This document shows, one piece after another, positions 1 through 7,701 of a stretch of 64,000 nucleotides of DNA (position 1 is the first letter of the stretch; each line of letters begins with the position of its first letter). The DNA is from Streptomyces sp. H27-H5 (GTDB taxonomy: Bacteria; Actinomycetota; Actinomycetes; Streptomycetales; Streptomycetaceae), in the NCBI RefSeq assembly GCF_026627505.1, contig NZ_JAPNLK010000001.1:62001-126000 (forward strand), written 5' to 3'. A model generated the notes under the pieces. It did not search any database. It was not told the origin of the DNA and was given only the letters and a program-made list of their open reading frames with translations. A program made the translations under genes and the position numbers.

Positions 1-475
1 GGAGCGGCTGCTGCGGCCCGTGCTCGACGTGTGCCAGACGATGCCCCAGTTCGTGTACCTCATCCCGGTCGTCGCCCTCTTCGGAGTGGGCCGCGCCCCG
101 GCGGCGGCCGCCGCCGTCGTGTACGCGCTGCCCGCCGTCGTCCGCATCACCACGCAGGGGCTGCGCGAGGTCAACCCGGCCGCGATGGAGTCCGCCCGCT
201 CCCTCGGGGCGACCGGCTCCCAGCAGCTGCGGCAGGTACAGCTTCCCCTGGCCCGGCCGGCGCTGCTGCTGGCCGTCAACCAGGCCGTCGTGCTGGTCCT
301 CGCCGTCGTCATCATCGGCGGTCTGGTCGGCGGTGGCGCCCTCGGCTACGACGTCGTCCTGGGCCTGGCCCAGGGTGACCTGGCCACCGGACTGGTCGCG
401 GGTGCAGCGATCGTCTGCCTGGGCCTGATGCTCGACCGTGTCACCCAGCCCGCGACGAAGACGAAGGAGGCCTGA
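1..475 (+). CDS. Glycine betaine/proline-type ABC transporter permease (partial, 5' end outside window)
   Basis: C-terminal part of a ProW/OpuAB-type inner-membrane permease; the frame is open from base 2, so the start lies upstream of the window. It shows the binding-protein-dependent permease signature (EVNPAAMESARSLGATGSQQLRQVQLPLARPAL, the EAA loop that docks the ATPase), flanked by hydrophobic helices and ending in a polar tail. The stop is one base before the ATG of the substrate-binding lipoprotein, so the two are co-transcribed. Known family role: import of quaternary-amine osmoprotectants such as glycine betaine. The substrate here is inferred from the binding protein, not demonstrated. 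Confidence 0.88.
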   Translation, partial: ERLLRPVLDVCQTMPQFVYLIPVVALFGVGRAPAAAAAVVYALPAVVRITTQGLREVNPAAMESARSLGATGSQQLRQVQLPLARPALLLAVNQAVVLVLAVVIIGGLVGGGALGYDVVLGLAQGDLATGLVAGAAIVCLGLMLDRVTQPATKTKEA

Positions 476-476
476 G

Positions 477-1466
477 ATGCCCGAGACGCGAACCCTTCCC
501 GTGAGACGTACCCGCCGACGGATCGTCGCCGCGCTCGCCGCGGCGAGCACCCTGGCCGTCGTCACCGGCTGCGGAGCGGCCGACATGACCCGCCAGGCGT
601 CCCCGTACGCGGACGCCCAGGGCGCGAAGACGGTCACGCTCTCCGTGCAGTCGTGGGTCGGCGCGCAGGCCAACACGGCCGTGGCGGGCTACCTGCTCGA
701 ACACGAGCTGGGCTACCGGGTCGACACCGTCCAGGTGGACGAGGTGCCCGCGTGGGACGCCCTCAGCCAGGGCCGGGTCGACGCGATCCTGGAGGACTGG
801 GGCCACCCCGAGCAGCAGAAGCGGTACGTCGAGGACAAGAAGACCATCGTCAACGGCGGTGACCTCGGGGTGACCGGCCACATCGGCTGGTTCGTCCCGA
901 CCTACTTCGCGAAGCAGCACCCGGACGTCACCGACTGGAAGAACCTCGGCAAGTACACCGACCAGCTGCGCACGCCCGAGAGCCGCGGCAAGGGTCAGCT
1001 GATGGACGGCTCGCCTTCGTACGTGACGAACGACAAGGCGCTGGTGAAGAACCTGAAGCTGGACCTGGAGGTGGTCTTCGCCGGTTCCGAGGCCGCCCAG
1101 ATCACCCAGATCAAGCAGTTCGCCAAGGAGAAGAAGCCCTTCCTGACGTACTGGTACAAGCCCCAGTGGCTCTTCGAGCGGGTTCCGATGACCGAGGTGA
1201 AGCTGCCCGAGTACGAGGAGGGCTGCGACGCCGACCCCGAGAAGGTGGCCTGCGCCTACCCGCACACGCCGTTGCAGAAGTACCTGAACGCGCGGTTCGC
1301 GGACGACGGCGGGAAGGCCGCCGGGTTCCTGAAGAAGTTCCACTGGACCGTGGCGGAACAGAACGAGGTCGCCCTGATGATCGCCGAGGAGAAGCTGTCG
1401 CCTCAGCAGGCGGCGAAGAAGTGGGTGGAGCGGAACGAGGACGTCTGGCGTCCCTGGATCCGCTGA
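477..1466 (+). CDS. Glycine betaine/choline ABC transporter substrate-binding lipoprotein (ProX/OpuAC type)
   Basis: A 329-residue lipoprotein. The start at 477 is chosen because it follows the permease stop after one base and gives an Arg-rich n-region, a hydrophobic helix and a lipobox ending VVTGC (Cys32). A longer in-frame start at 438 would precede the lipobox with an Arg run and overlap the permease. The body has OpuAC-family features: VTLSVQSWVGAQANTAVAGYLLE at the front, WDALSQGRVDAILEDWG in the middle, and aromatic-rich segments (TYWYKPQWLFERV) of the kind that cage the trimethylammonium group. It is the last gene of the importer operon, with a strong hairpin 16 bases downstream. Confidence 0.9.
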   Translation: MPETRTLPVRRTRRRIVAALAAASTLAVVTGCGAADMTRQASPYADAQGAKTVTLSVQSWVGAQANTAVAGYLLEHELGYRVDTVQVDEVPAWDALSQGRVDAILEDWGHPEQQKRYVEDKKTIVNGGDLGVTGHIGWFVPTYFAKQHPDVTDWKNLGKYTDQLRTPESRGKGQLMDGSPSYVTNDKALVKNLKLDLEVVFAGSEAAQITQIKQFAKEKKPFLTYWYKPQWLFERVPMTEVKLPEYEEGCDADPEKVACAYPHTPLQKYLNARFADDGGKAAGFLKKFHWTVAEQNEVALMIAEEKLSPQQAAKKWVERNEDVWRPWIR

Positions 1467-1481
1467 CCCCTCCCGGGTTCG

Positions 1482-1525
1482 CGACGGCGCCCCGCCACCG
1501 GAGTTCCGGTGGCGGGGCGCCGTCG
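1482..1525. terminator. Strong rho-independent-type hairpin between convergent genes
   Basis: A perfect 20-bp stem (1482-1501 paired with 1506-1525) with an AGTT loop. It sits between the end of the betaine importer (+) and the end of the EF-hand gene (-), so it can act in both directions. No T-tract follows, as is usual in Streptomyces. Confidence 0.85.
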
Positions 1526-1543
1526 TGTCCGCGCTGCGCTCGG

Positions 1544-1795
1544 CTACCAGCCGAAGCGGCGGTCGGCCTCCCGCTCGAACTCCTCGAACGTCAGCACCCC
1601 GTCGCCGTCGAGGTTGGCCCGGTCGAAGAGGGCCGACGAGGCGTCGACGTCGCTGACGCCCCAGAAGGGCAGGATGCCGGTGGAGGCGAGGGTGGGCCCC
1701 TTCGTCCGCAGGGCCGAGATCACCTCGACGCGCGTCAGGACGCCGTCGCTGTCGAGATCGAGTGCGTCGAAGAGCTTGCGGGCCTTCTCGCTCAT
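1544..1795 (-). CDS. Small calcium-binding EF-hand protein
   Basis: An 83-residue acidic protein with two canonical EF-hand loops. Loop 1 is at residues 13-24 (DLDSDGVLTRVE: Asp13, Asp15, Asp17, Gly18, Glu24). Loop 2 is at 61-72 (NLDGDGVLTFEE: Asn61, Asp63, Asp65, Gly66, Glu72). Between them is a linker with an odd aromatic stretch (ILPFWG). No signal peptide, so it is probably cytoplasmic, like calerythrin and related Streptomyces EF-hand proteins. The start codon follows an AAGGA-type site (TCCTTTCC on the plus strand just upstream). Transcribed alone. A calcium-buffer or sensor role is inferred from the loops only. Confidence 0.85.
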   Translation of the reverse strand: MSEKARKLFDALDLDSDGVLTRVEVISALRTKGPTLASTGILPFWGVSDVDASSALFDRANLDGDGVLTFEEFEREADRRFGW

Positions 1796-1945
1796 GACGT
1801 CGTCCTTTCCGCAGGAGGGGGCGGGTTCGGAGGTCCGGTCCGCCGGACCGACAGCCTATGACCCCCTCGGCGGGCCGTGCGGCCCGGTCTCCCGTATCCC
1901 GGTATCCGCGTGGGCCCGGTCGACGCGGGCGGTGCGCGCGGGCGG

Positions 1946-3217
1946 TCAGTGCGGGCGGGCGGCCCGTACGGTGCCCGGGGCGGCGGCCGGCGCGTGGGTC
2001 GGGGATCCGTCGAACCGTGCCAGGTAGCCGTGGCGCAGCAGGTTCTCGTAGAGGTGGTCCAGTACGCCGGCCGGCCCGTTGATCGCGGCGTCGCAGCGTG
2101 CCGTGCCGCGGCTGTCGGTGACGGCCGTGCACAGCGTGCGCTCGCGCCGGGCGTCGCTGAAGACCACCGTCCGACCGGGTACGGGGGTGCCGTGGGCGGT
2201 GGTGAGGGTGCCCGACAGGCCCTTGACCGTCAGGACCTGCGGGTGGGATTCCCGCCGGGCGGTGGCGTCGGTCGTTCGCAGACGGGTCGGCGCGGGCGGG
2301 ATCGCCAGGCCGGTGGGGGTGTTCAGGCCGGTGACGGGCAGGGTGCTCTGGCCGCCGCCGTTCGGGGCGAGGCGCACGACCCGGTTGTTGAAGGCGTCCG
2401 CGACGTACAGGTTTCCGCGCCAGTCGAGGGCCAGTCCCAGCGGGTCGTTGAGCCCGACGGCGGGAACCGTGCTCTGGCCGCCGCCGGCCGCCACCCGCAC
2501 GACCCGGTTGTTGCCGGTGTCGGACACGTACAGGTTGCCGCCGGGGTCCAGGACGATCCCGGCGGGCTGGGAGAGACCGGTGGTGGGGACGGTGCTCTGG
2601 CCTCCGCCGGCCGCGGCCAGCTTCACGACGCGGTCGTTGACGAAGTCGGATACGTACAGGGCACCTTCGGCATCGAAGGCCAGGCCCCACGGGTGCAGCA
2701 GCCCACTGGTGGGGACGGTGCTCTGGCCGCTGCCGTCGGCGTGCACCTTGACGACGCGGTCGTTGAAGCTGTCGGCGATGTACAGGTCGCCCGCGTCGTC
2801 CAGGGCCAGCCCGAGGGGGCGGGACAGTCCGTCGGTCGCCACCGTGGTCTGCGGCCCGCCGTCGGAGGGGATCCGTACGACCCGGTTGTTGCCGGTGTCG
2901 GAGACGTACAGGTCGCCCGCCGCGTCGGCGACCATGCCGGTGGGGCGGACCAGGTCGGTGGTGGGGACCGTGCTCTGACCGCCGCTGCCGTCGACGGGCG
3001 TCTTCACGACCCGGTTGTTGCCGTAGTCGGAGATGTACAGGGGGGTCGGGGCGGCCCCGGGGCCGGGCTCGGAGGCGGCCGCCGTGCCGACCGGGCCGAG
3101 CCCGAACGCGCACAGGGACACCAACACGAGCACGGAGCCGAGCCGCCGGCCGGCGCCCCCCGGCCTGCGCAGGGTCTCGGGAACTGCGGAACGGGGCACG
3201 GTCCACCTACCTGTCAT
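1946..3217 (-). CDS. Secreted NHL-repeat beta-propeller protein with C-terminal Ig-like domain
   Basis: A 423-residue exported protein. The start MTGRWTVPRS at 3217 is chosen because it puts a twin-Arg/hydrophobic signal segment (GRRLGSVLVLVSLCAFGLG) at the N-terminus; the frame stays open 102 codons further but codes only Arg/Gly-rich sequence. Six NHL repeats of about 42 residues follow, each with LY(I/V)(S/A)D..(N)(N/D)RVV(K/R) and a GQSTVPTTGL spacer, as in the sensor of mycobacterial PknD and Vgb-like propellers. The last ~100 residues resemble a bacterial Ig-like fold (GTPVPGRTVVF...CTAVTDSRGTARCDA, with a possible disulfide pair). Ligand unknown. It could be a cell-surface scaffold. 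Confidence 0.85.
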   Translation of the reverse strand: MTGRWTVPRSAVPETLRRPGGAGRRLGSVLVLVSLCAFGLGPVGTAAASEPGPGAAPTPLYISDYGNNRVVKTPVDGSGGQSTVPTTDLVRPTGMVADAAGDLYVSDTGNNRVVRIPSDGGPQTTVATDGLSRPLGLALDDAGDLYIADSFNDRVVKVHADGSGQSTVPTSGLLHPWGLAFDAEGALYVSDFVNDRVVKLAAAGGGQSTVPTTGLSQPAGIVLDPGGNLYVSDTGNNRVVRVAAGGGQSTVPAVGLNDPLGLALDWRGNLYVADAFNNRVVRLAPNGGGQSTLPVTGLNTPTGLAIPPAPTRLRTTDATARRESHPQVLTVKGLSGTLTTAHGTPVPGRTVVFSDARRERTLCTAVTDSRGTARCDAAINGPAGVLDHLYENLLRHGYLARFDGSPTHAPAAAPGTVRAARPH

Positions 3218-3288
3218 GATCGTCCGGCCGCCGAGGCTAGACCCCGGGCCGTGCCCGTTCCCCGGCACCACGCCACGGCCCGACGGGC

Positions 3289-3723
3289 TTACACACGGAC
3301 GGCAGGCGTACCCGCTTCCGTGCCCGCTCTCGTGCCCGCTCCCGCACCCGATGCCGCGCCGGCTCCCGCGCCCGACGCCGCGTCGATCGCCTCGTCCAGG
3401 ACCTCTCGGGTACGCAGCAGGTCGGTGATGAGCCCGTCGATGCGCTGCCGCTCGGTACGGAGCTCGGCCACCAGCTTCGGCGTCGCGTTCCCGGACGGCC
3501 CGCCGTCCGCGTCGCGCAGGCACGGGAGCAGCTCCGCGATCTTCCTGCTGTGGAGGCCGGCCGCGAAGAGCGCCTGGATGCGGATGAGGCGGTCGACCGC
3601 CCAGTCCCCGTAGTCGCGATGGCCGCCGGGAGTTCGGCCGGGGGTGAGCAGCCCTTGCGTCTCGTAGTAGCGCAGCGATCTCTCGCTCACGCCGGTGGCC
3701 CCTGCCAGTTCACCGGTCCGCAT
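3289..3723 (-). CDS. MerR-family transcriptional regulator
   Basis: A 144-residue regulator. The start at 3723 (MRTGELAG) has an ideal GGAGGA site 8 bases upstream; the frame extends further but loses the family N-terminus. The winged helix (residues 1-70) is typical: GELAGATGVSERSLRYYETQGLLTPGRTPGGHRDY. A long dimerisation helix follows (LVAELRTERQRIDGLITDLLRTREVLDEAI). The C-terminus is a low-complexity Ala/Gly tail with no obvious Cys or ligand-binding domain, so the inducer cannot be predicted. A MerR-like promoter facing the other way lies just upstream (3752-3783), but the gene it would drive appears to be missing. Confidence 0.88.
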   Translation of the reverse strand: MRTGELAGATGVSERSLRYYETQGLLTPGRTPGGHRDYGDWAVDRLIRIQALFAAGLHSRKIAELLPCLRDADGGPSGNATPKLVAELRTERQRIDGLITDLLRTREVLDEAIDAASGAGAGAASGAGAGTRAGTEAGTPAVRV

Positions 3724-3751
3724 GTCCCATCTCCTCCATCTCCGCACGGAC

Positions 3752-3783
3752 TTGAACCTGACACTGATGGCAACTCCTACGTA
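3752..3783 (+). promoter_or_regulatory. Possible MerR-type promoter with over-long spacer, facing rightwards
   Basis: TTGAAC (3752-3757), a 20-base spacer and TACGTA (3778-3783). A spacer of 19-20 bp with an imperfect dyad inside it (CCTGACACTGATGGCAA region) is the hallmark of promoters activated by DNA distortion by MerR proteins. The divergent MerR gene starts 28 bases away. No intact gene follows on the plus strand. One frame reads a short tail (GYTDYPALADA then stop at about 3834) that may be the remnant of a lost target. Tentative. Confidence 0.4.
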
Positions 3784-4000
3784 TGTGGGAGGCGCGTCCG
3801 GGTACACCGACTACCCCGCCCTGGCCGACGCCTGAGCGGCGAGGCGGGGCGGGGGCGGAGTCGTCCGGGCTGGTTCGTCCGGGCTGTCGGGTCCGGGCCG
3901 TTTCGTCCTGGCCGTTTCGTCTGGGTGGGGTCTGCCGGGTCCTGGCGGGTTCACGCGGGCACGCTTGTCCAGGCGGGTCCCGTCGGTCGGGTCCCGCCGG

Positions 4001-4453
4001 TCAGATCCTGCCGGTCGCTCGTGCCACGTAGAACCCGAGGACGGCGACCAGTCCGATGACGACCAGCCAGGACGCGGGGCTGGTGTGCCTGCCTCTCCGC
4101 GCGGGCCGCTGCCGTCGCTTCGAGCGCCCCGGGCGACGCTGCGCCGATCCGGCCGTCGAGGGGCCGGCCGCGGTCTCCGCGAGGAGCCGGCGGCACACCG
4201 CGGCGAGTTCCCCCGTACCGGCGGAGAGGCTGGCGACGGCCTCGCTGCGCGCGGGGGCCGTCGTACCGCCTTCGAGTATCCGACCGGCCCGCAGCAGCAC
4301 CTCGTCGCGTCCGGCGCTGGGGGCCAGGCTGATCCAGCGCTGGACGTGCTCCCCCCGGATGACGACGCCGCCGGCGCGGTCCCGGTAGACGGTGTGTTCC
4401 CGCCACAGAACCTCGGCCAACTCCGTCGCGGTCTCTTTCAGTTGCCCGCTCAT
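4001..4453 (-). CDS. Hypothetical protein with C-terminal membrane anchor
   Basis: 150 residues, no family recognised. The start at 4453 (MSGQLKETATELAEVLW) is preferred over an upstream in-frame ATG at 4495. The N-terminal ~60 residues read like a small globular or helical domain (VLWREHTVYRDRAGGVVIRGEHVQRWISLAPSAGRDEVLLRAGRIL). A basic linker (RRPGRSKRRQRPARRGRH) leads to one transmembrane helix (SWLVVIGLVAVLGFYVA) and a four-residue tail. This is tail-anchored topology with the globular part probably in the cytoplasm. Monocistronic. Confidence 0.6.
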   Translation of the reverse strand: MSGQLKETATELAEVLWREHTVYRDRAGGVVIRGEHVQRWISLAPSAGRDEVLLRAGRILEGGTTAPARSEAVASLSAGTGELAAVCRRLLAETAAGPSTAGSAQRRPGRSKRRQRPARRGRHTSPASWLVVIGLVAVLGFYVARATGRI

Positions 4454-4638
4454 CCCCGCCCCCGTCACTTCACTGATCGAACAAACACGGCACATTAGCG
4501 GCAGGCACCGACAACGCCCTCGGCGGGGTGCCTGAGCCGATCAGCCGCAAGGCCTCCGACCGCAGGCCACGGGCCTCGGTCGAGGGCATCGCGTCTTGGG
4601 GCCCCCTCACCGGCGGTTCCGGCGCCGCATCCTGCCAG

Positions 4639-4834
4639 TCACTCCAACAGGGCGGCCGTGAAGGTCTCGTGGTGAGCCACCAGCCACTGCTGGATGCGGT
4701 CCCCACGCTGCCAACCACCACGCCCGGACAGCGCCTGGGTATAGCAGGTCGAAATCGATCAGGCCTACGGCGCGGCCGTCGCGAATGACGACGTTCTCCG
4801 GGCACACGCCGGCTTCCGAGGCCGGGGCACACAT
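4639..4834 (-). pseudogene. Remnant of an aminoglycoside-phosphotransferase-like (APH) gene
   Basis: On the minus strand, residues VCPENVVIRDGRAVGLIDFDLLYPG (about 4807-4733) match the conserved core of APH-family kinases, which normally reads C-H-G-D-x-x-PENVV-x-RDG-x-x-x-x-LIDFD. The five residues holding the catalytic His/Asp are missing, as if a 15-bp in-frame deletion had removed them. Downstream the frame changes, and a second frame reads GDRIQQWLVAHHETFTAALLE and stops at 4639, which resembles the C-terminal helix of the same family. No intact N-terminal half is visible. Dead gene. Confidence 0.7.
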
Positions 4835-5065
4835 CCAACGGCCGACCGAAGCACCGGGGTGATGGGCGCGCGCCTGTGGTACGGACGTGGGTGTCAGTGC
4901 CGGAGCCGGGCCTTCGGCGCCCATCCCTTCGAGGTCCGGGTGGCTTCGTCCGGGCCTTCCCCGTCGCGGCGTTGCCGCTCCGTGGTGCAGAGGATCGTCC
5001 CGGTGACGGCGAGCGGCATGGAGAGCACGAGGGCTGCGAGAAGTTCGGCGAGGTCGCGTGCGACG

Positions 5066-5550
5066 GCCCTCGCCCCGGACGGCCCGCGCGAGGTGGGCGG
5101 CTTCCGCCTCGTCGCCCGGCACGGCGCAGGCGGCATGGGCCGCGTCTACCTCTCCCACACCCCCGGCGGGCGGCCCGTGGCCCTCAAGGTGGTCCGGCCG
5201 GAACTGGCGGCGGACCACGAATTCCACCGTCGTTTCGCCCAGGAGGTCGCCAGCGCCCGGCGCATCCACGGCCTCTACACCGCGCAGGTCGTCGGCTCGG
5301 GCACCGAGGAGGCCGGCCCCTGGCCGGCCACCGCCTACGTACCGGGCCCCTCGCTCCAGCAGGTCATCGACGAGCACCGCATCCTGCCGCTGCGCACCGC
5401 GCGGGGGTCCGATCCCTCGTCACGCCGGCGCGCTGCGCCGCGGAGCCACCGCTCCGGCCGTACCGTCCTGGCCGTGGCGGCGGCCCTGGTCCTCGGTGCG
5501 TGCGGACACGCGCCGAACCGCCCACCCGCCGAACCCCCGCACCGCCCCAC
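5066..5550 (+). pseudogene. Remnant of a Ser/Thr protein kinase (PknB-type) gene
   Basis: The plus strand encodes the N-lobe of a Hanks-type kinase: VGGFRLVARHGAGGMGRVYL with the glycine loop (GAGGMG), the ATP-binding lysine in VALKVV, and the hinge segment WPATAYVPGPSLQQVI. At about 5405, just past the hinge, the reading jumps to what looks like the juxtamembrane part of the same protein: a basic stretch, one hydrophobic helix (GRTVLAVAAALVLGACG), then a Pro-rich extracellular start. The whole catalytic lobe (HRD, DFG, APE) is absent, so this is an internal deletion and cannot be an active kinase. It runs into the 3' end of the MurE-like gene on the other strand. Confidence 0.72.
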
Positions 5551-5557
5551 CCGCCGG

Positions 5558-7051
5558 TCAGCCGACCGGGCGGGCGAGGTCGCGCACGGTGGCCATGTCG
5601 CTGAAGGGCAGGAGCGCTTCGCCGACGATCTGGTGCGGTTCGCTGCCCTTGCCGGCGATCAGTACGACGTCCTGCGGCCCCGCGGCGGACAGGGCGAGGC
5701 CGATCGCCCGGCGGCGGTCGGCCGACCGCTCGTACGGTGTGCCGGTGGACTCGATGCCCGGGGCGATCTGGTCGAGGATCGCCTCGGGGTCCTCGTTGCG
5801 GGGATTGTCCGAGGTGAGGACGCACAGGTCGGAATGGGTTCCGGCGATCCGGCCCATTTCCACCCGCTTGGTGGTGTCCCGGTCGCCGCCGCAGCCGAAG
5901 ACGGTGATGACCCGGCCGCGCGCGAAGCCGCGGATGGCCGTGAGCACCTTGTCCAGGGAGTCGGGCGAGTGCGCGTAGTCCACGATGACGGACGTGCCGG
6001 CGGGGGTCACGAAGCGTTCGAAGCGCCCGGGGACGGCCGGCATCAGGGCGAGCGCGGCGATCAATCCGTCCAGGTCGTGTCCCAGGACGTGGCAGGCCGC
6101 CACCGCGGCCAGCGCGTTGGAGACGGAGAACCGACCCGGGACCGGGATCGCCGCCGCGTACTCCCGGCCGGCGTGACGCAGGGTGAAGCGGGTCCCGGAG
6201 GCGTCCGCCACCAGATCCGAGGCCCGGTAGTCGGCCTCGGTGTCGACGGCGTACGTGGTGACCGCGCCCGGCATCATCGCCTGGATCCCCGCCCCCACCG
6301 GGTCGTCGAGGTTGACCACGGCCTGCCGGCACAGGCCTTGGAACAGGCGCAGTTTGGCGTCCGTGTAGCGCGCCATCGTGCCGTGGTCGTCCAGGTGGTC
6401 CTGGGTCAGGTTGGTGAAGACTCCGACGTCGATGAACGTCCGGTCCACCCGGTACGTCTGCAGGGCCATGGAGGTGGCTTCCAACACCACGGTGCCGGTG
6501 CCCCGGTCCCGCATGTGGCCCAGGAGGTACTGGAGGTCCGGCGATTCCGGTGTGGTCAGCACCGACGGGGGCATCGGGATCATCTCGTCGCCGATCCGGC
6601 TGCCCGCGGTCCCGATCACCCCCACCGCGGCGCCCTCGGAGATCCTCAGCAGCGACTCGACCATGTACGAGATGGAGGTCTTCCCGTTGGTCCCGGTGAC
6701 GGCCACCATGTCCATCTGCCGGCCGGGCTCGGTGAAGTAGCGGGAGGAGACGACCGCCGCCGCCTTCCGGGTGTCGGACACCCGTACGACGCACACTCCG
6801 GGAGTCGCCGCCGGGCCCCGGTGCGGGGCGGCCGCCCCGTCGTCGTCGACGAGAACCGCCACCGCACCTCGGGCGAGGGCCGCGCCGATGGCGGCGGGGC
6901 CGCCGGCGTCGTGGCCGGGCACGGCGATGAAGAGGGAGCCCGGTGTCACCCGGTCCACGTCGAAGGTGGTGCCCGCGGTGATCAGCGTGGCCTCTGTGTC
7001 GCCCTGGAGGACGTGGTGGTCGTGGCCTGTCAGCAACCCGCTCAACTTCAC
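5558..7051 (-). CDS. MurE-like UDP-N-acetylmuramyl-tripeptide ligase (extra copy outside a dcw cluster)
   Basis: 497 residues, the normal MurE length. The GTG start at 7051 (MKLSGLLTGHDHHVLQGD) is preceded by GAAGGGA; the frame stays open upstream only as Arg/Pro-rich noise. Features: N-terminal UDP-sugar-binding domain, ATP loop VTGTNGKTS (residues 118-126), LEATSMAL and the N-L-x-x-D-H-L-D-x-H region, then the C-terminal domain with VDYAHSPDSL and TSDNPRNEDP, the DNPR motif that recognises the diaminopimelate side chain. The expected reaction is ATP-dependent addition of the third stem-peptide residue in the cytoplasm. No other mur/fts gene is nearby, so it is a paralogue. A role in recycling or in a specialised metabolite is possible. 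Confidence 0.85.
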   Translation of the reverse strand: MKLSGLLTGHDHHVLQGDTEATLITAGTTFDVDRVTPGSLFIAVPGHDAGGPAAIGAALARGAVAVLVDDDGAAAPHRGPAATPGVCVVRVSDTRKAAAVVSSRYFTEPGRQMDMVAVTGTNGKTSISYMVESLLRISEGAAVGVIGTAGSRIGDEMIPMPPSVLTTPESPDLQYLLGHMRDRGTGTVVLEATSMALQTYRVDRTFIDVGVFTNLTQDHLDDHGTMARYTDAKLRLFQGLCRQAVVNLDDPVGAGIQAMMPGAVTTYAVDTEADYRASDLVADASGTRFTLRHAGREYAAAIPVPGRFSVSNALAAVAACHVLGHDLDGLIAALALMPAVPGRFERFVTPAGTSVIVDYAHSPDSLDKVLTAIRGFARGRVITVFGCGGDRDTTKRVEMGRIAGTHSDLCVLTSDNPRNEDPEAILDQIAPGIESTGTPYERSADRRRAIGLALSAAGPQDVVLIAGKGSEPHQIVGEALLPFSDMATVRDLARPVG

Positions 7052-7701
7052 GGTGGTCCCTTCGAAGGTGGCGGGGGCCGGGGTGCGGCCGCCGCCGGGC
7101 GGCAGCCCCGACGGCGTGTCGGAACCGCGGTGATGGCGGGAGGTGCGATGGTGCGCGCCCGAACCCCCGGGTCCCGTGGCGCGTGTCCCGTGGCGCATGG
7201 GTTCGACCGGGTGCGAGGTGCGGGGAGGGTGCGGAATGCGAGGTGCGGCGTGATGAAGACGGGCCACGAGGTGCGGCGTACGGAGTGCGAGCCGCGGAGT
7301 CCGGTGCCGGGCACGCCTGTCAGGGCGCGGCGGTCGGGTCCGGAGGGCGGCTCCGGGGCGCTGCCCGACGGCAGGGACGCGCCGGGCCGGGAGCGGTGGG
7401 GCTTTCGCTAGCCGTGACCGTGCAGGGCGCCGCGGCCGACCGTGGGGGCCTGGCCTTCGGCCGCGGTCCGGGGGTTCACGCCCGTACGGTTCGCGGCGGC
7501 CGCACGCGCGGCGGACCCGGCGCGGTGCCGGTACTCCCCCGTGATGCGTGTGCGGTCCATGGGCCGAGTCTACGGCCGCCCGCCCCGCCCCGGATGCCAC
7601 ACGGACCTCTCGGTCGGCGCGGTCGCCGCGCCGCGCCGCCGATCGGTTGAACCGGGGTGCCGCGAGGCGTCGGGGCGGCGTCCGGGGGGCACGCAGCTCG
7701 G
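7052..7701. other. 650-bp region without a supportable gene
   Basis: Between the start of the MurE-like gene (-) and the MFS gene (+). Open frames here are compositionally Arg/Pro/Gly-rich and resemble no protein family. It presumably holds both divergent promoters, but I could not fix -10/-35 elements with confidence. Confidence 0.5.

Noticed and set aside
1..1466. Link between the betaine importer and the Cai-like trio at 35-39 kb as one carnitine system
   Set aside because: They are more than 30 kb apart with unrelated genes between; only family-level chemistry connects them.
441..3206. A long open frame of ~920 codons on the minus strand across the importer and NHL genes
   Set aside because: It is Arg/Pro/Gly-rich, antisense to well-supported genes, and has no family motif; it arises from high third-position GC.
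4894..5136. Minus-strand 80-codon frame with one hydrophobic stretch (ELLAALVLSMPLAVTGTILC)
   Set aside because: Looks like a membrane helix and may be a third gene remnant, but there is no start signal, no family match and it overlaps the kinase remnant; too weak to list as a feature.
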